NCBI GenBank assembly: GCA_021737645.1
Contig: JAIPDO010000008.1
Span: 1 to 64,000 of the forward strand
From: Desulfarculaceae bacterium
GTDB taxonomy: Bacteria > Desulfobacterota > Desulfarculia > Desulfarculales > Desulfarculaceae
Length of the DNA: 64,000 nucleotides
Direction of reading: 5' to 3'
Shown: positions 1 through 7,966 of the stretch, in pieces
Position numbering within the stretch: the stretch's first letter is position 1
Layout of the letters: each line of letters starts with the position of its first letter
Notes under the pieces: generated by a model
Told to the model about the DNA's origin: nothing
Database searches by the model: none
What the model saw: the letters and a program-made list of their open reading frames with translations, nothing else
Position numbers and translations under genes: made by a program

Positions 1-139
1 GGGCTTTTTTGCGCTCCCGCCCTTGAGAACAAATATCAACTTCGCTTAACCGCACCGGCTATACTAAATATGCCTGCTTAAAATCTTATAACGCCTAACG
101 CCCCGGCGCATTGACCAGGGCCACACAGTGGAGGTCGAG

Positions 140-931
140 ATGTCATTACGTGTTACCAGCAGGCTATTGGTGGCGGGGCTCTTGTGCCTGATCTTCATTT
201 CTCCCTCCCTGGCCGAGGCCGGAAAAGCCGTGGCCGATCCTACTCCGCAGCAAGCGTGGGAGATGCTGAAGGCAGGTAATGAGCGCTTTGTGGCCGGCAA
301 ACCCCTGCGAGGCCATCAGGACGCGGCCCGCATCCAGTTGGCCCACATCTCCAACCAGGCGGATCACGCCTTTGCCACGGTGCTTTCCTGCTCCGACTCC
401 CGAGTGCCGGTGGAGATCATTTTCGACAGCGGCATCATGAACCTTTTTGTAGTGCGGGTGGCGGGCAACGTGGTCAGGACCGATGAGGCCGGTTCCATTG
501 AATACGGCCTGGCCCATGTGCACACCCCCATACTGGTGGTGCTGGGGCATACCAATTGCGGCGCGGTTTCCGCCGTGTCTAGCCAGGTCCAGGGGAACAA
601 TCTTGTCCTGGAGCGCAACATCCCGCCCTTGCTGGCCCCCATCTTCCCGGCGGTTCGCACGTCCATGCATGACCACCCCAAAGCCAAGGGCGCGGCGCTG
701 GTCCCCTTTGCCATCGAGCAAAACGTCTGGCAGGCCGTCAGAGACCTTTTCCTGATGAGCCCGGTAACCCGCGAGCTGGCGGCCGGCAACAAGGTTCTGG
801 TCAAGGCCGCCATATACGACCTGGCCAGCGGCCAGGTTAATTGGCTGCCCCAGGACAAGGTGACCGCACTGCTCCAGGCGGCTGAGAAAAATCCCAAAAG
901 GGTTATCAAGGCCATGGCCCCGCTCAAGTAG
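140..931 (+). CDS. Exported beta-class carbonic anhydrase
   Basis: This enzyme reversibly hydrates CO2 to bicarbonate. The 263-residue product starts with a hydrophobic signal peptide (about residues 1-26, ending near SLAEA), so it probably acts in the periplasm. The beta-class zinc ligands are all visible: Cys84 and Asp86 in CSDSR, and His137 and Cys140 in HTNCG. I chose the ATG at 140 because GGAGG at 130-134 sits 5 bases before it; a GTG at 128 in the same frame would overlap that site. The gene is monocistronic, followed by an inverted repeat. An exported beta-carbonic anhydrase suits a CO2-handling anaerobe; the physiological role is inferred. Confidence 0.93.
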   Translation: MSLRVTSRLLVAGLLCLIFISPSLAEAGKAVADPTPQQAWEMLKAGNERFVAGKPLRGHQDAARIQLAHISNQADHAFATVLSCSDSRVPVEIIFDSGIMNLFVVRVAGNVVRTDEAGSIEYGLAHVHTPILVVLGHTNCGAVSAVSSQVQGNNLVLERNIPPLLAPIFPAVRTSMHDHPKAKGAALVPFAIEQNVWQAVRDLFLMSPVTRELAAGNKVLVKAAIYDLASGQVNWLPQDKVTALLQAAEKNPKRVIKAMAPLK

Positions 932-938
932 ACAACTT

Positions 939-989
939 GGCGGGGTTGGCAGTGCAGGCCTGGTTTCGGCTGCCACCGCCAACCCCGCC
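939..989. repeat. Inverted repeat after the carbonic anhydrase gene
   Basis: GGCGGGGTTGG (939-949) pairs perfectly with CCAACCCCGCC (979-989). There is no T tract on either side, so it may be an mRNA-stabilising hairpin or a factor-dependent terminator rather than an intrinsic one. Confidence 0.6.
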
Positions 990-1133
990 GTACTCATGAC
1001 GATTGACCCTTTTAGTCCGAATATACTATGATTTTATGGGCCATAAGGCCTGCTTACTCCCCCGCCGAAACCTTCGGTAGCGAATGAATTGACGCCGATA
1101 AACGCTTCGCCGGCCAACCAAAAAGGCGAACCC

Positions 1134-1820
1134 GTGGAGAGCACCGTGGAGGCTCGGGCCCAACTGTTCCAAGACGCAATGGGCTTCAGCGGCATATCGG
1201 GGCTGGAAATTAAGAAGTTGGCCGCCATGGCCACCATGCAGCGCTTCAGCAAAGGGCAGATGGTCTTTGAGCAGGATCAGCCCTGCGACTATTTCCATCT
1301 GGTGGCCTCTGGGTTGGTAAAGGTCTACATCTGCTCAGCCAGCGGTTACCGCATGACCTACCTTTTGGCCCGCCGGGGTGAGCCCCTCAACCTGGTCGGC
1401 CCCTTCACCGGCGACCCTCGGTTCTTGTGCGCCGAGGCCATGCAGGCCACCGAGGTGGCCCACATCCCCCGCCACGACTTCGTGCGCTTCGTGGCCGCCA
1501 ACCCCATCCTGTTCAGCAACATAATGGCCATCTTGAGCAAGGCGGTGGACAGCGCCAACAGCCGGCTGATCGATATGGTGGAAAAGCGGGTGGAAGAACG
1601 GCTGCTCAGGGTGCTGCTCACCCTGCTGGATAAATTCGGCTCGGAGATAAGGCTGACCAGCGCCGAGTTGGCCGAGTTGGCCGGGACCACGGTGGAGACC
1701 ACCCTGCGCACCATGGCCCGCTTGCGCAGCCTGGGCATTATCGAATCAGAACGGGGCCAGATAAAAATCATCCGGCCGGCTTCCCTTAAAAACCCCGAAC
1801 GCCTGCCCCTTTGGGTTTAA
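1134..1820 (+). CDS. Crp/Fnr-family transcriptional regulator
   Basis: Ligand-responsive DNA-binding regulator. An N-terminal cyclic-nucleotide-binding-type beta barrel (about residues 20-130) is followed by a long dimerisation helix and a C-terminal Crp-type winged helix (about 165-215, with the helix-turn-helix around ELAELAGTTVETTLRTM). No FNR-like N-terminal cysteine cluster is present, so an oxygen-sensing 4Fe-4S is unlikely. The start is uncertain: GTG at 1134 has AAAAGG 7 bases upstream, while an in-frame TTG at 1089 lacks a ribosome site. The gene lies just before the TRAP/CoA-ligase/hydroxylase cluster, and a Crp-geometry palindrome at 1936-1951 lies between them, so it is the obvious candidate regulator of that cluster (inference). 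Confidence 0.9.
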   Translation: MESTVEARAQLFQDAMGFSGISGLEIKKLAAMATMQRFSKGQMVFEQDQPCDYFHLVASGLVKVYICSASGYRMTYLLARRGEPLNLVGPFTGDPRFLCAEAMQATEVAHIPRHDFVRFVAANPILFSNIMAILSKAVDSANSRLIDMVEKRVEERLLRVLLTLLDKFGSEIRLTSAELAELAGTTVETTLRTMARLRSLGIIESERGQIKIIRPASLKNPERLPLWV

Positions 1821-1935
1821 GCTGTTTTGCCTGACACAACCAATAGTTAACATGACCAAACCCGCCGCGCCCGGAGCCAGAAAAACTGACGGCTCTCCAT
1901 GGCGGACAGCTTTAATTTAGTTATTTTGTAGCCTC

Positions 1936-1951
1936 TATGACCACGGTCATA
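1936..1951. promoter_or_regulatory. Candidate Crp/Fnr-type operator
   Basis: TATGACCACGGTCATA is a perfect inverted repeat (7-base arms, 2-base centre). Read as TATGA-N6-TCATA it has the same half-site spacing as the Crp consensus TGTGA-N6-TCACA. It sits downstream of the Crp/Fnr-family gene and upstream of the TRAP operon. Which protein binds it is inferred from position. Confidence 0.6.
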
Positions 1952-2044
1952 CAAAAGTATCCCAGCGGCCCCATAGAATATGGCCCTACACCGACGGCTA
2001 GACATAATCTCAACACAACTTTGCAGGGCCAGAAGAAAGCGTGG

Positions 2045-2086
2045 GCGGTTTGCCCGGCGGCAGACCGTTTGGAATTTGCAAACCGC
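2045..2086 (+). promoter_or_regulatory. Leader RNA with mutually exclusive hairpins
   Basis: GCGGTTTGC (2045-2053) can pair with GCAAACCGC (2078-2086). Alternatively 2046-2054 can pair with GGCAGACCG (2059-2067), leaving 2067-2071 free to pair with 2079-2083. No T tract follows, so a classical attenuator is not shown; the structure may affect translation or stability. Confidence 0.35.
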
Positions 2087-2188
2087 TAACTCTTCAAAAT
2101 TTTGCCATTCATGTGGCTTGCCAGACTATGGCCTGACCCAAAGCAAACGTGGCGGCGGCACCGGCCGCCCAACCCAAGGGAGGGAATT

Positions 2189-3214
2189 ATGTCCAAAAAG
2201 CTTTTGGTGTTGACTTTGGCCGCGGCTCTGATCGCGGCCTTTTCCCTGGCTCCGGCGCCATCGTTGGCCCAGGAGCCGATCAAGCTGACCTACTCCTGCT
2301 TCTTTCCGCCTACCCACATTCAGTCCAAACTGGCCGCGGCTTGGGGCAAAGAAGTGGAAAAACGCACCAAGGGCAAGGTCAAGATCGAATACTACCCCGG
2401 CCAGACCCTGACCAAGGCCAAACAGGTCTATGACGGCACGGTGCAGGGCATGAGCGACATCGGCTTCTGCCTGTTCGCCTACAACCGGGGCCGCTTTCCT
2501 CTAATGGAGGTGGTGGACCTGCCCCTGGGCTATCCCAGCGGCAAGGTGGCCACTCAGGTAGCCAACGAGGTCTACAAAAAGTTCAAGCCCAAGGAGCTTG
2601 ACGACGTCAAGGTGATGTATTTGCATGCTCATGGGCCGGGACTGCTGCACACCAAGGACAAGGCCGTCAAGGAGATGGAAGACCTCAAGGGTCTTAAAAT
2701 TCGCTCTCACGGCACCACCGCCAAGGTGGTGGAAGCCCTGGGCGGCACTCCTGTGGCCATGCCCATGCCTGAGCTTTACCAGGCCCTGCAACGCGGCGTG
2801 GTGGACGGCGGCATGTATCCGGTGGAGACCAACAAGGGTTGGCGCATGGCCGAGGTGGTCAAGTACTGCACCGAGAACTACTCCAACGCCTACACCACCA
2901 CCTTCTATGTAGTCATGAACAAGGGCAAGTGGAACTCTCTGCCCAAGGACGCCCAGGAAGCAATCATTCAGATCAACGAAGAGTGGATTCCCAAGCACGG
3001 CGCGGCCTGGGACGAGTCGGACAAGATAGGGCGTGAGTTCATGCTAAAAAAGGGGCGCACCTTCATCAAGTTGAGCCCCGAGGAAGCCGCCCGCTGGAAA
3101 AAAACCACCGACCCGGTTTTGGGCGCCTATGTGAAGCAAGCTGCGGCCAAGGGCGTGCCCGCCAAGGAAGCGGTGGAGTTCACCCAGAAGAAGCTGGCAG
3201 AACTGAGCAAATAA
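2189..3214 (+). CDS. TRAP transporter solute-binding protein (DctP family)
   Basis: Periplasmic substrate-binding component of a TRAP transporter, which delivers an organic acid anion to the QM membrane complex. The 341-residue product has a signal peptide (about 1-27, cleaved near SLAQE), the usual DctP fold and the diagnostic region GLKIRSHGTTAK (about 167-178) containing the Arg that normally binds the substrate carboxylate. The ATG at 2189 has GGGAGG close upstream; a longer in-frame extension to 2102 is not preferred because it would precede the signal peptide. The substrate is unknown, but the CoA ligase and Mo hydroxylase downstream suggest an aromatic or other carboxylic acid. Confidence 0.95.
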   Translation: MSKKLLVLTLAAALIAAFSLAPAPSLAQEPIKLTYSCFFPPTHIQSKLAAAWGKEVEKRTKGKVKIEYYPGQTLTKAKQVYDGTVQGMSDIGFCLFAYNRGRFPLMEVVDLPLGYPSGKVATQVANEVYKKFKPKELDDVKVMYLHAHGPGLLHTKDKAVKEMEDLKGLKIRSHGTTAKVVEALGGTPVAMPMPELYQALQRGVVDGGMYPVETNKGWRMAEVVKYCTENYSNAYTTTFYVVMNKGKWNSLPKDAQEAIIQINEEWIPKHGAAWDESDKIGREFMLKKGRTFIKLSPEEAARWKKTTDPVLGAYVKQAAAKGVPAKEAVEFTQKKLAELSK

Positions 3215-3224
3215 AAACGCACTT

Positions 3225-3254
3225 CCCGGGGGCGGCGCTTTTGCCGCCTCCGGG
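3225..3254 (+). promoter_or_regulatory. Intercistronic stem-loop between dctP and dctQ-type genes
   Basis: Bases 3225-3236 pair with 3243-3254 to form a 12-base stem (one G-U pair) with loop GCTTTT. No U run follows it. Such hairpins commonly protect the upstream message, letting the binding protein be made in excess over the membrane subunits; that role is inferred. Confidence 0.6.
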
Positions 3255-3271
3255 GGCGCAGGAGGCTGTCG

Positions 3272-3757
3272 GTGAAGTCCTGGGTATCACTGGTCACCAA
3301 GCTCATAAATTTACTCAAACGCATCGGAGCCGGCGCCCTGGTGGGGATGATGGTGGTCACCTGCGTGGACGTGATCTTTCGCGGGTTCAACCGGCCCATC
3401 TTCGGGGCGGTGGAGGTGGTCAGCTTCATGGCCACCATCGTCCTGGCCTGCGCCATGCCGCTGACCGAATTTGAAAACGGCCACGTGGGGGTCGATCTGT
3501 TCATTCGCCGCCTTAGCGCCAGGGCCCAGGCCCGGTGGGACGCCTGCACCAAATTGTTCAGCGGAGTCCTGTTCGGCCTGGTCTGCTGGCAAATGTGGCT
3601 CTACGGCAACACGGTCAAGGCCACCGGCGAGGTTTCCATGAGCCTGCAGTTTCCCGACTACATTCTCATTTATATTGTGTCGGTGGCCTTCGGGGTGCTC
3701 GGGCTGGTCATCCTGACCGAGAGTCTGGTCAACCTGAGAAAGGCGGGTGCGCGATGA
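3272..3757 (+). CDS. TRAP transporter small permease (DctQ family)
   Basis: Small membrane subunit of the TRAP transporter. The 161-residue product has four predicted membrane segments (about 18-38, 50-70, 92-112, 131-152) and the family pattern of an acidic/asparagine-rich stretch after helix 2 (FENGHVGVD). Start is GTG 3272, with GGAGG at 3261-3265. Its stop overlaps the ATG of the large permease gene (ATGA at 3754-3757), so the two are translationally coupled and form the QM complex. Confidence 0.93.
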   Translation: MKSWVSLVTKLINLLKRIGAGALVGMMVVTCVDVIFRGFNRPIFGAVEVVSFMATIVLACAMPLTEFENGHVGVDLFIRRLSARAQARWDACTKLFSGVLFGLVCWQMWLYGNTVKATGEVSMSLQFPDYILIYIVSVAFGVLGLVILTESLVNLRKAGAR

Positions 3758-5055
3758 GCCCCACCCTGCTGGGCATAATCGGCATCCTGGCGCTGGTGAC
3801 GATAATCTTCACCCGCATGCCCGTGGCCTATGTCATGACCCTGGTGGGCTTCGTGGGCTTCGCCCTGCAGGTGAGCCCGGAGGCCGCCCTAAAGCTGCTT
3901 TCACGCGACTTCTACAGCGTGTATTCATCCTACGGGCTCACCATCATTCCCTTGTTCATTTTCATGGGTCAGATCGCCTTCAACGCGGGAATAAGCCACC
4001 GGCTCTACGATTCGGCCCACATGATGGTGGGCTGCTACCGGGGAGGTCTGGCCACGGCCACGGTGTGCGCCTGCACCGCCTTCGGGGCGGTGTGCGGCTC
4101 CTCGCCCGCCACGGCGGCCACCATGGCCACGGTGGGCCTGCCGGAAATGAAACGCTACGGCTACGCTGACGAGTTGGCCACCGGTTCGGTGGCCGCCGGC
4201 GGCTCCCTGGGCATGCTCATGCCCCCCAGCGTGGTGCTCATCGTCTATGGCATCCTCACCGAGCAGTCCATCGGAACCTTGTTCGTGGCGGGCATCGTAC
4301 CCGCGGTATTCATGACCATAATGTTTGCCCTGGCCATCTATGTTTACTGCCTGGTGTCGCCCAAGCAGGGCCCGGCCTGCGAGGTCTATCCCTGGCGCCG
4401 ACGCCTCATGTCCCTGGTGCACACCTTGGACATCATGCTGGTGTTCGTGGTGGTGATGATGGGCCTGTTCCTGGGCTGGTTCACCCCCACCGAGGCCGGA
4501 GGGGTGGGCGCGGCGGCGGTGCTGCTGGTGGCCCTGTTCCGGCGGCAACTCACATGGGCTGGATTCGTAAAAAGCACCTACGAAACCCTCCGGACCTCCT
4601 GCATGGTCCTGCTGCTGGTGGCAGGAGCCACGGTATTCGGCCACTTCCTGGCCGTGACCCGCATCACCTTCGACGTGGCCAACTGGGTCGCGGCCATGGA
4701 CATGCCGGGTTACGCGGTGGTGGCCATGATCGTGTTCGTCTACCTGATCGGCGGCTGCTTCATCGACGCCCTGGCCCTGATCATGCTAACCATCCCCACT
4801 TTTTATCCCATCATCCTGGACCTGGGTTACGACCCCATCTGGTTCGGGGTGATCATCGTACTGGTCACCCAGATGGGGGTCATCACCCCGCCGGTGGGCA
4901 TAAACGTCTATGTGGTCAACGGCATCGCCACCGACGTGCAGTTGGAAAAGATATTCAAGGGCGCCCTTCCCTTTCTGTTCGCGCTTATCATCGGCACCGG
5001 CCTGATCGTGGTGTTTCCCCAAATCGCCCTGTGGCTGCCCACCCTGATGTACTAA
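3754..5055 (+). CDS. TRAP transporter large permease (DctM family)
   Basis: Large ion-coupled membrane subunit of the TRAP transporter, 433 residues with about 11-12 hydrophobic segments. Family features include the TRMPVAYVM stretch near residue 20, CGSSPATAATM around 113-123 and SLGMLMPPS near 152, and the second repeat with GGCFIDALALIML. I use ATG 3754, which overlaps the preceding stop; the open frame continues upstream to 3535 but that part lies in the small permease gene in another frame and is not expected to be coding. Together with the two genes before it, it probably imports the substrate handled by the downstream enzymes. Confidence 0.94.
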   Translation: MSPTLLGIIGILALVTIIFTRMPVAYVMTLVGFVGFALQVSPEAALKLLSRDFYSVYSSYGLTIIPLFIFMGQIAFNAGISHRLYDSAHMMVGCYRGGLATATVCACTAFGAVCGSSPATAATMATVGLPEMKRYGYADELATGSVAAGGSLGMLMPPSVVLIVYGILTEQSIGTLFVAGIVPAVFMTIMFALAIYVYCLVSPKQGPACEVYPWRRRLMSLVHTLDIMLVFVVVMMGLFLGWFTPTEAGGVGAAAVLLVALFRRQLTWAGFVKSTYETLRTSCMVLLLVAGATVFGHFLAVTRITFDVANWVAAMDMPGYAVVAMIVFVYLIGGCFIDALALIMLTIPTFYPIILDLGYDPIWFGVIIVLVTQMGVITPPVGINVYVVNGIATDVQLEKIFKGALPFLFALIIGTGLIVVFPQIALWLPTLMY

Positions 5056-5065
5056 GAGGCCTGTG

Positions 5066-6403
5066 ATGACTACCCTGCAAAACACCTACTGGAATCCCTA
5101 TCTGGAGACCATGGCCCCGGAGCAGCTGCGCGGTTTGCAGTTGGACAAGTTCCGCCGCATCATCTCTTGGGCCTATGAGCGCTCGCCCTTTTACCGGGAG
5201 CTTTACGCCGGAGCCGGGATGGAGCCGGGGGACATAAAGACCTGGGAGGACGTGCGCCGGGTGCCCAAGGTGGACAAGGGCATGCTCAAATCCGCCCAGG
5301 AAGCCGACCCCTTCCCCTACGGCAGCCGGCTTTGCGTGCCCCTGGACCAGGTGGCGGAGTTCCGCCAAACCTCGGGCACCACCGGCACCCCGGTGTACCA
5401 GGCCGACACCTGGCAGGACTGGGAGTGGTGGGCCGAGTCCTGGTGCTACATTCTCTGGGCCCAGGGCTACCGCCCCACGGACCGGGTGTTCATCCCCTTT
5501 GGCTACAACATCTTCGTGGCCTTTTGGGCCGGGCACTACGCGGCGGAAAAGCTGGGCTGCGAGGTGGTGCCCGGCGGAGTGCTGGACACTGCCTCCAGAG
5601 TGCTGAAAATTCAGGAGCTGAAGGCCACCGCCCTCATGGGCACCCCCACCTACATGCTAAACATGGCCGATGTGGCCAAGAACCGCCTGGGCATCGACCC
5701 CGCCGAATTGAGCATCCGGCGCATCACCTGCGCCGGGGAACCGGGGGCCTCCCTGCCCAGCACCAAAAAGCGCATGCAAGACGCCTGGGGGGCCAAGGTG
5801 TTCGACCATGCCGGGGCCACGGAGATCGGGGCCTGGAGCTACGAATGCTCCGAGCAGTGCGGCGGCATCCACGCCAACGAAGGGCTGTTCTTGGTGGAAA
5901 TTGAAGACCCCATCACCGGCGAGATCATCGAGAAGCCGGGGCACAAGGGCAAGATGATAATCACCGCCCTGGACCGCCTGGCCCAGCCCTGCCTGCGCTT
6001 TGACAGCAAGGACATCATCGAGTGGGCCGACGAGCCCTGTTCCTGCGGGCGCACCTACCGGGTGCTCAAGGGCGGGGTGCAGGGTCGAGCCGACGACATC
6101 ACCAAGGTCAAGGGGGTACTGCTGTCGCCCTCGGCCATCGAGGAAGTGGTGCGCGGCTTCGAAGAACTGGCCGACGAATACGAGGTGGTGGTGGAGCGCA
6201 TAGGCGACAACGACAAAATAACCCTCAAGATAGAATTGAACCAAGAGGCGCAAAGCCAAGAGCAACAAGTCCTGGCCCGCCTCAAGGATCAACTGCGCCT
6301 CAAGACCAACCTGGGCTACCAGATCCAAGTCCATCCCCTGGGCAGCCTGACCCGCTACGAGGTCAAGGCGCGGCGCTTCAAAGACACGCGGCATTTGCAC
6401 TAA
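5066..6403 (+). CDS. Phenylacetate-CoA ligase-like AMP-forming acyl/aryl-CoA ligase
   Basis: Activates a carboxylic acid to its CoA thioester with ATP. The 445-residue product matches the PaaK group in size (about 430-450): P-loop-like motif QTSGTTGTP (about 102-110), acceptor region GEPGASLP and DHAGATEIG (about 230-256), aspartate for ribose contact in LRFDSKD, and a C-terminal lid with GRADDITKVKG. A Cys pair in ADEPCSCGRTY is typical of PaaK-like enzymes. ATG 5066 is 6 bases after AAGAGG; GTG 5063 would be too close. It follows the transporter by 10 bases, so import then CoA activation is the likely order. The exact acid cannot be named. Confidence 0.9.
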   Translation: MTTLQNTYWNPYLETMAPEQLRGLQLDKFRRIISWAYERSPFYRELYAGAGMEPGDIKTWEDVRRVPKVDKGMLKSAQEADPFPYGSRLCVPLDQVAEFRQTSGTTGTPVYQADTWQDWEWWAESWCYILWAQGYRPTDRVFIPFGYNIFVAFWAGHYAAEKLGCEVVPGGVLDTASRVLKIQELKATALMGTPTYMLNMADVAKNRLGIDPAELSIRRITCAGEPGASLPSTKKRMQDAWGAKVFDHAGATEIGAWSYECSEQCGGIHANEGLFLVEIEDPITGEIIEKPGHKGKMIITALDRLAQPCLRFDSKDIIEWADEPCSCGRTYRVLKGGVQGRADDITKVKGVLLSPSAIEEVVRGFEELADEYEVVVERIGDNDKITLKIELNQEAQSQEQQVLARLKDQLRLKTNLGYQIQVHPLGSLTRYEVKARRFKDTRHLH

Positions 6404-6418
6404 TTGGGAGATATCACC

Positions 6419-6604
6419 ATGGAGCCGAGCAAGGTGGAGGAGCTGCGCGAGCGATTGCGGGCCCTGCGCGAACAAACCCGTGAGCTACAACAAGCGGCCG
6501 GAGACTTCCCGGCCCTGGCGCGCAACACGGCGCGCATGCAGGCCAGTCTGACCATGATCGCCATCGACCTGGGCATGACGCAGGAAGGGCGCGGAGAATA
6601 CTGA
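6419..6604 (+). CDS. Small helical protein of unknown function
   Basis: A 61-residue protein that I do not recognise. The first part is rich in Glu, Arg and Leu with a heptad-like pattern (about residues 5-27), suggesting a short coiled coil; there is no signal peptide, membrane segment or metal motif. ATG 6419 follows GGGAG by 8 bases. Its stop overlaps the start of the FAD subunit gene (TGATG at 6602-6606), so it is cotranslated with the hydroxylase. It may be an assembly or partner protein for the ligase or hydroxylase, but that is only a guess from position. Confidence 0.7.
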   Translation: MEPSKVEELRERLRALREQTRELQQAAGDFPALARNTARMQASLTMIAIDLGMTQEGRGEY

Positions 6605-7491
6605 TGCTTTTGCCTACCTTTGACTACTACCGCCCGGCCGGCCTGCCCGAGGCCCTGTCCCTGCTGGCCGAGATGGGCGAAGACGCCCGCCCCCTGGCCG
6701 GGGGCACCGACCTGTTGGTGAACCTCAAGCTCAAGAAAGCGGCCCCCAAGGCCCTGTTGGACCTGGGTAGCCTGGAAGAGCTGAAGGGCAACCGGACGGA
6801 TGACGGCAAGGTCAGCCTTGGCGCCTTGAACACCGCTTCGCGCCTGGCCTCGGGCGGTCCGGAGGTGCCCGGCCTTTTGTCCCTGGGGGCCGGAGCCCTG
6901 GGCTCGCCCCAGGTGCGCAACCGGGCCACCCTGGGCGGCAACCTAGTCACCGCCCGCCCGGCGGCGGACATCTGCCTGCCGCTGCTGGCCCTTGGGGCCA
7001 CGGCGGTGCTGGCCGGTCCCCAAGGCGAGCGCGAGGTGCCGCTGGACGGCTATTTCCAGGGACCCGGCTACACAGTGAAGCAGCCGGGCGAGATACTCAC
7101 CCGGGTGCTGGTGGGCGCGCCCCGCCCCGGCGTGGGCGGAGGCTATCAAAAACTGGGGCTAAGGCAAGCCATGGAGATCGCCCTGGTCAACGTGGCGGTG
7201 TACCTGGAGCTGGAAGGCGACGGCGAGACCGTGGCCTTGGCTCGGGTTGCCCTGGGCGCGGTGGCTCCGGTGCCCATGCTCTCGCCGGGCGCGGCCCAGG
7301 CGCTGCAAGGCACACCTGCTGGAGAAAAGATCTTCACCGAGGCGGCGGAGGCGGCGGCAGCCGATGCTAAGCCCATTGACGACCACCGGGGATCGGCGGC
7401 CTACCGCCGGGACATGGTGCGGACCCTGACTCTCAGGGCCCTGCGCCAGGCCCTGTCCCAGGCCCAAGGCAGCAAGGAGGCGCGATCATGA
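6604..7491 (+). CDS. Molybdenum hydroxylase FAD-binding subunit (CoxM/xanthine dehydrogenase FAD family)
   Basis: Carries FAD and passes electrons between the iron-sulfur subunit and the external acceptor. The 295-residue product has the PCMH-type FAD motifs RPLAGGTDLLV (about 31-41) and ATLGGNLVTARPAADIC (about 108-124), plus the CO-dehydrogenase flavoprotein C-terminal domain (about 180-280). Only one cysteine is present, so it lacks the extra 4Fe-4S insertion that marks the beta subunit of 4-hydroxybenzoyl-CoA reductase. Its stop overlaps the start of the 2Fe-2S subunit gene by 4 bases (ATGA). Confidence 0.93.
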   Translation: MLLPTFDYYRPAGLPEALSLLAEMGEDARPLAGGTDLLVNLKLKKAAPKALLDLGSLEELKGNRTDDGKVSLGALNTASRLASGGPEVPGLLSLGAGALGSPQVRNRATLGGNLVTARPAADICLPLLALGATAVLAGPQGEREVPLDGYFQGPGYTVKQPGEILTRVLVGAPRPGVGGGYQKLGLRQAMEIALVNVAVYLELEGDGETVALARVALGAVAPVPMLSPGAAQALQGTPAGEKIFTEAAEAAAADAKPIDDHRGSAAYRRDMVRTLTLRALRQALSQAQGSKEARS

Positions 7492-7964
7492 GCAAACAGG
7501 CCATCACCCTTACGGTAAACGGCGTTCAGCGCCAGGCTTTGGTGGAGCCCAACCAGACCCTCACCTCTCTGTTGCGCGACGAGTTGGGCCTCACCGGCAC
7601 CAAGCACGGCTGCGGGGTGGGCGACTGCGGCTGCTGCACGGTGATCCTGGACGGCGAGACGGTCAATTCCTGCCTGGTGCTGGCCATGCAGGCCCAGGGG
7701 CGGGAAATCACCACCATAGAGGGCCTGGCCAAAGGCACTGAGTTGCACCCCTTGCAGCAGGCCTTTGTGGAGGCCGGGGCCATCCAGTGCGGCTTTTGCA
7801 CGCCGGGCATGATCCTCTCGGCCAAGGCGCTGTTGGACCATACCCCCCAGCCCACCAGGGCCGAGATAACCAAGGGCCTGTCGGGCAACCTGTGCCGCTG
7901 CACCGGGTATGAAAAGATCGTGGAGGCGGTGCAGGACGCCGCCGGCAAGATGAGCGAGGCGTAG
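7488..7964 (+). CDS. Molybdenum hydroxylase 2Fe-2S subunit (CoxS family)
   Basis: Electron-transfer subunit with two 2Fe-2S clusters. The 158-residue product has the plant-type ferredoxin cluster motif CGVGDCGCC (about 42-50) with a fourth Cys in NSCLV, followed by the helical domain cluster QCGFCTPG (about 97-104) and GNLCRCTGY (about 132-140). Length is normal for the family. It lies between the FAD and molybdenum subunit genes with overlaps or short gaps, so the three form one alpha-beta-gamma enzyme. Confidence 0.96.
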   Translation: MSKQAITLTVNGVQRQALVEPNQTLTSLLRDELGLTGTKHGCGVGDCGCCTVILDGETVNSCLVLAMQAQGREITTIEGLAKGTELHPLQQAFVEAGAIQCGFCTPGMILSAKALLDHTPQPTRAEITKGLSGNLCRCTGYEKIVEAVQDAAGKMSEA

Positions 7965-7966
7965 CC

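Larger units (their letters stand above)
1821..2188 (+). other. 368-base intergenic/leader region before the TRAP operon
   Basis: I see no gene here. It holds an AT-rich stretch (about 1912-1930) that may contain the promoter, the 16-base palindrome at 1936-1951, a structured leader at 2045-2086 and the ribosome site GGGAGG directly before the dctP-type start at 2189. The distance suggests a long 5' untranslated region if the promoter lies near the palindrome. Confidence 0.6.

Noticed and set aside
1-12. Sequence GGGCTTTTTT at the left edge, possibly the tail of a terminator
   Set aside because: The stem would lie outside the window, so it cannot be confirmed.
1980-2213. 77-codon open frame in the TRAP leader
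   Set aside because: It overlaps the real binding-protein start and lacks a ribosome site; the leader instead has RNA structure.
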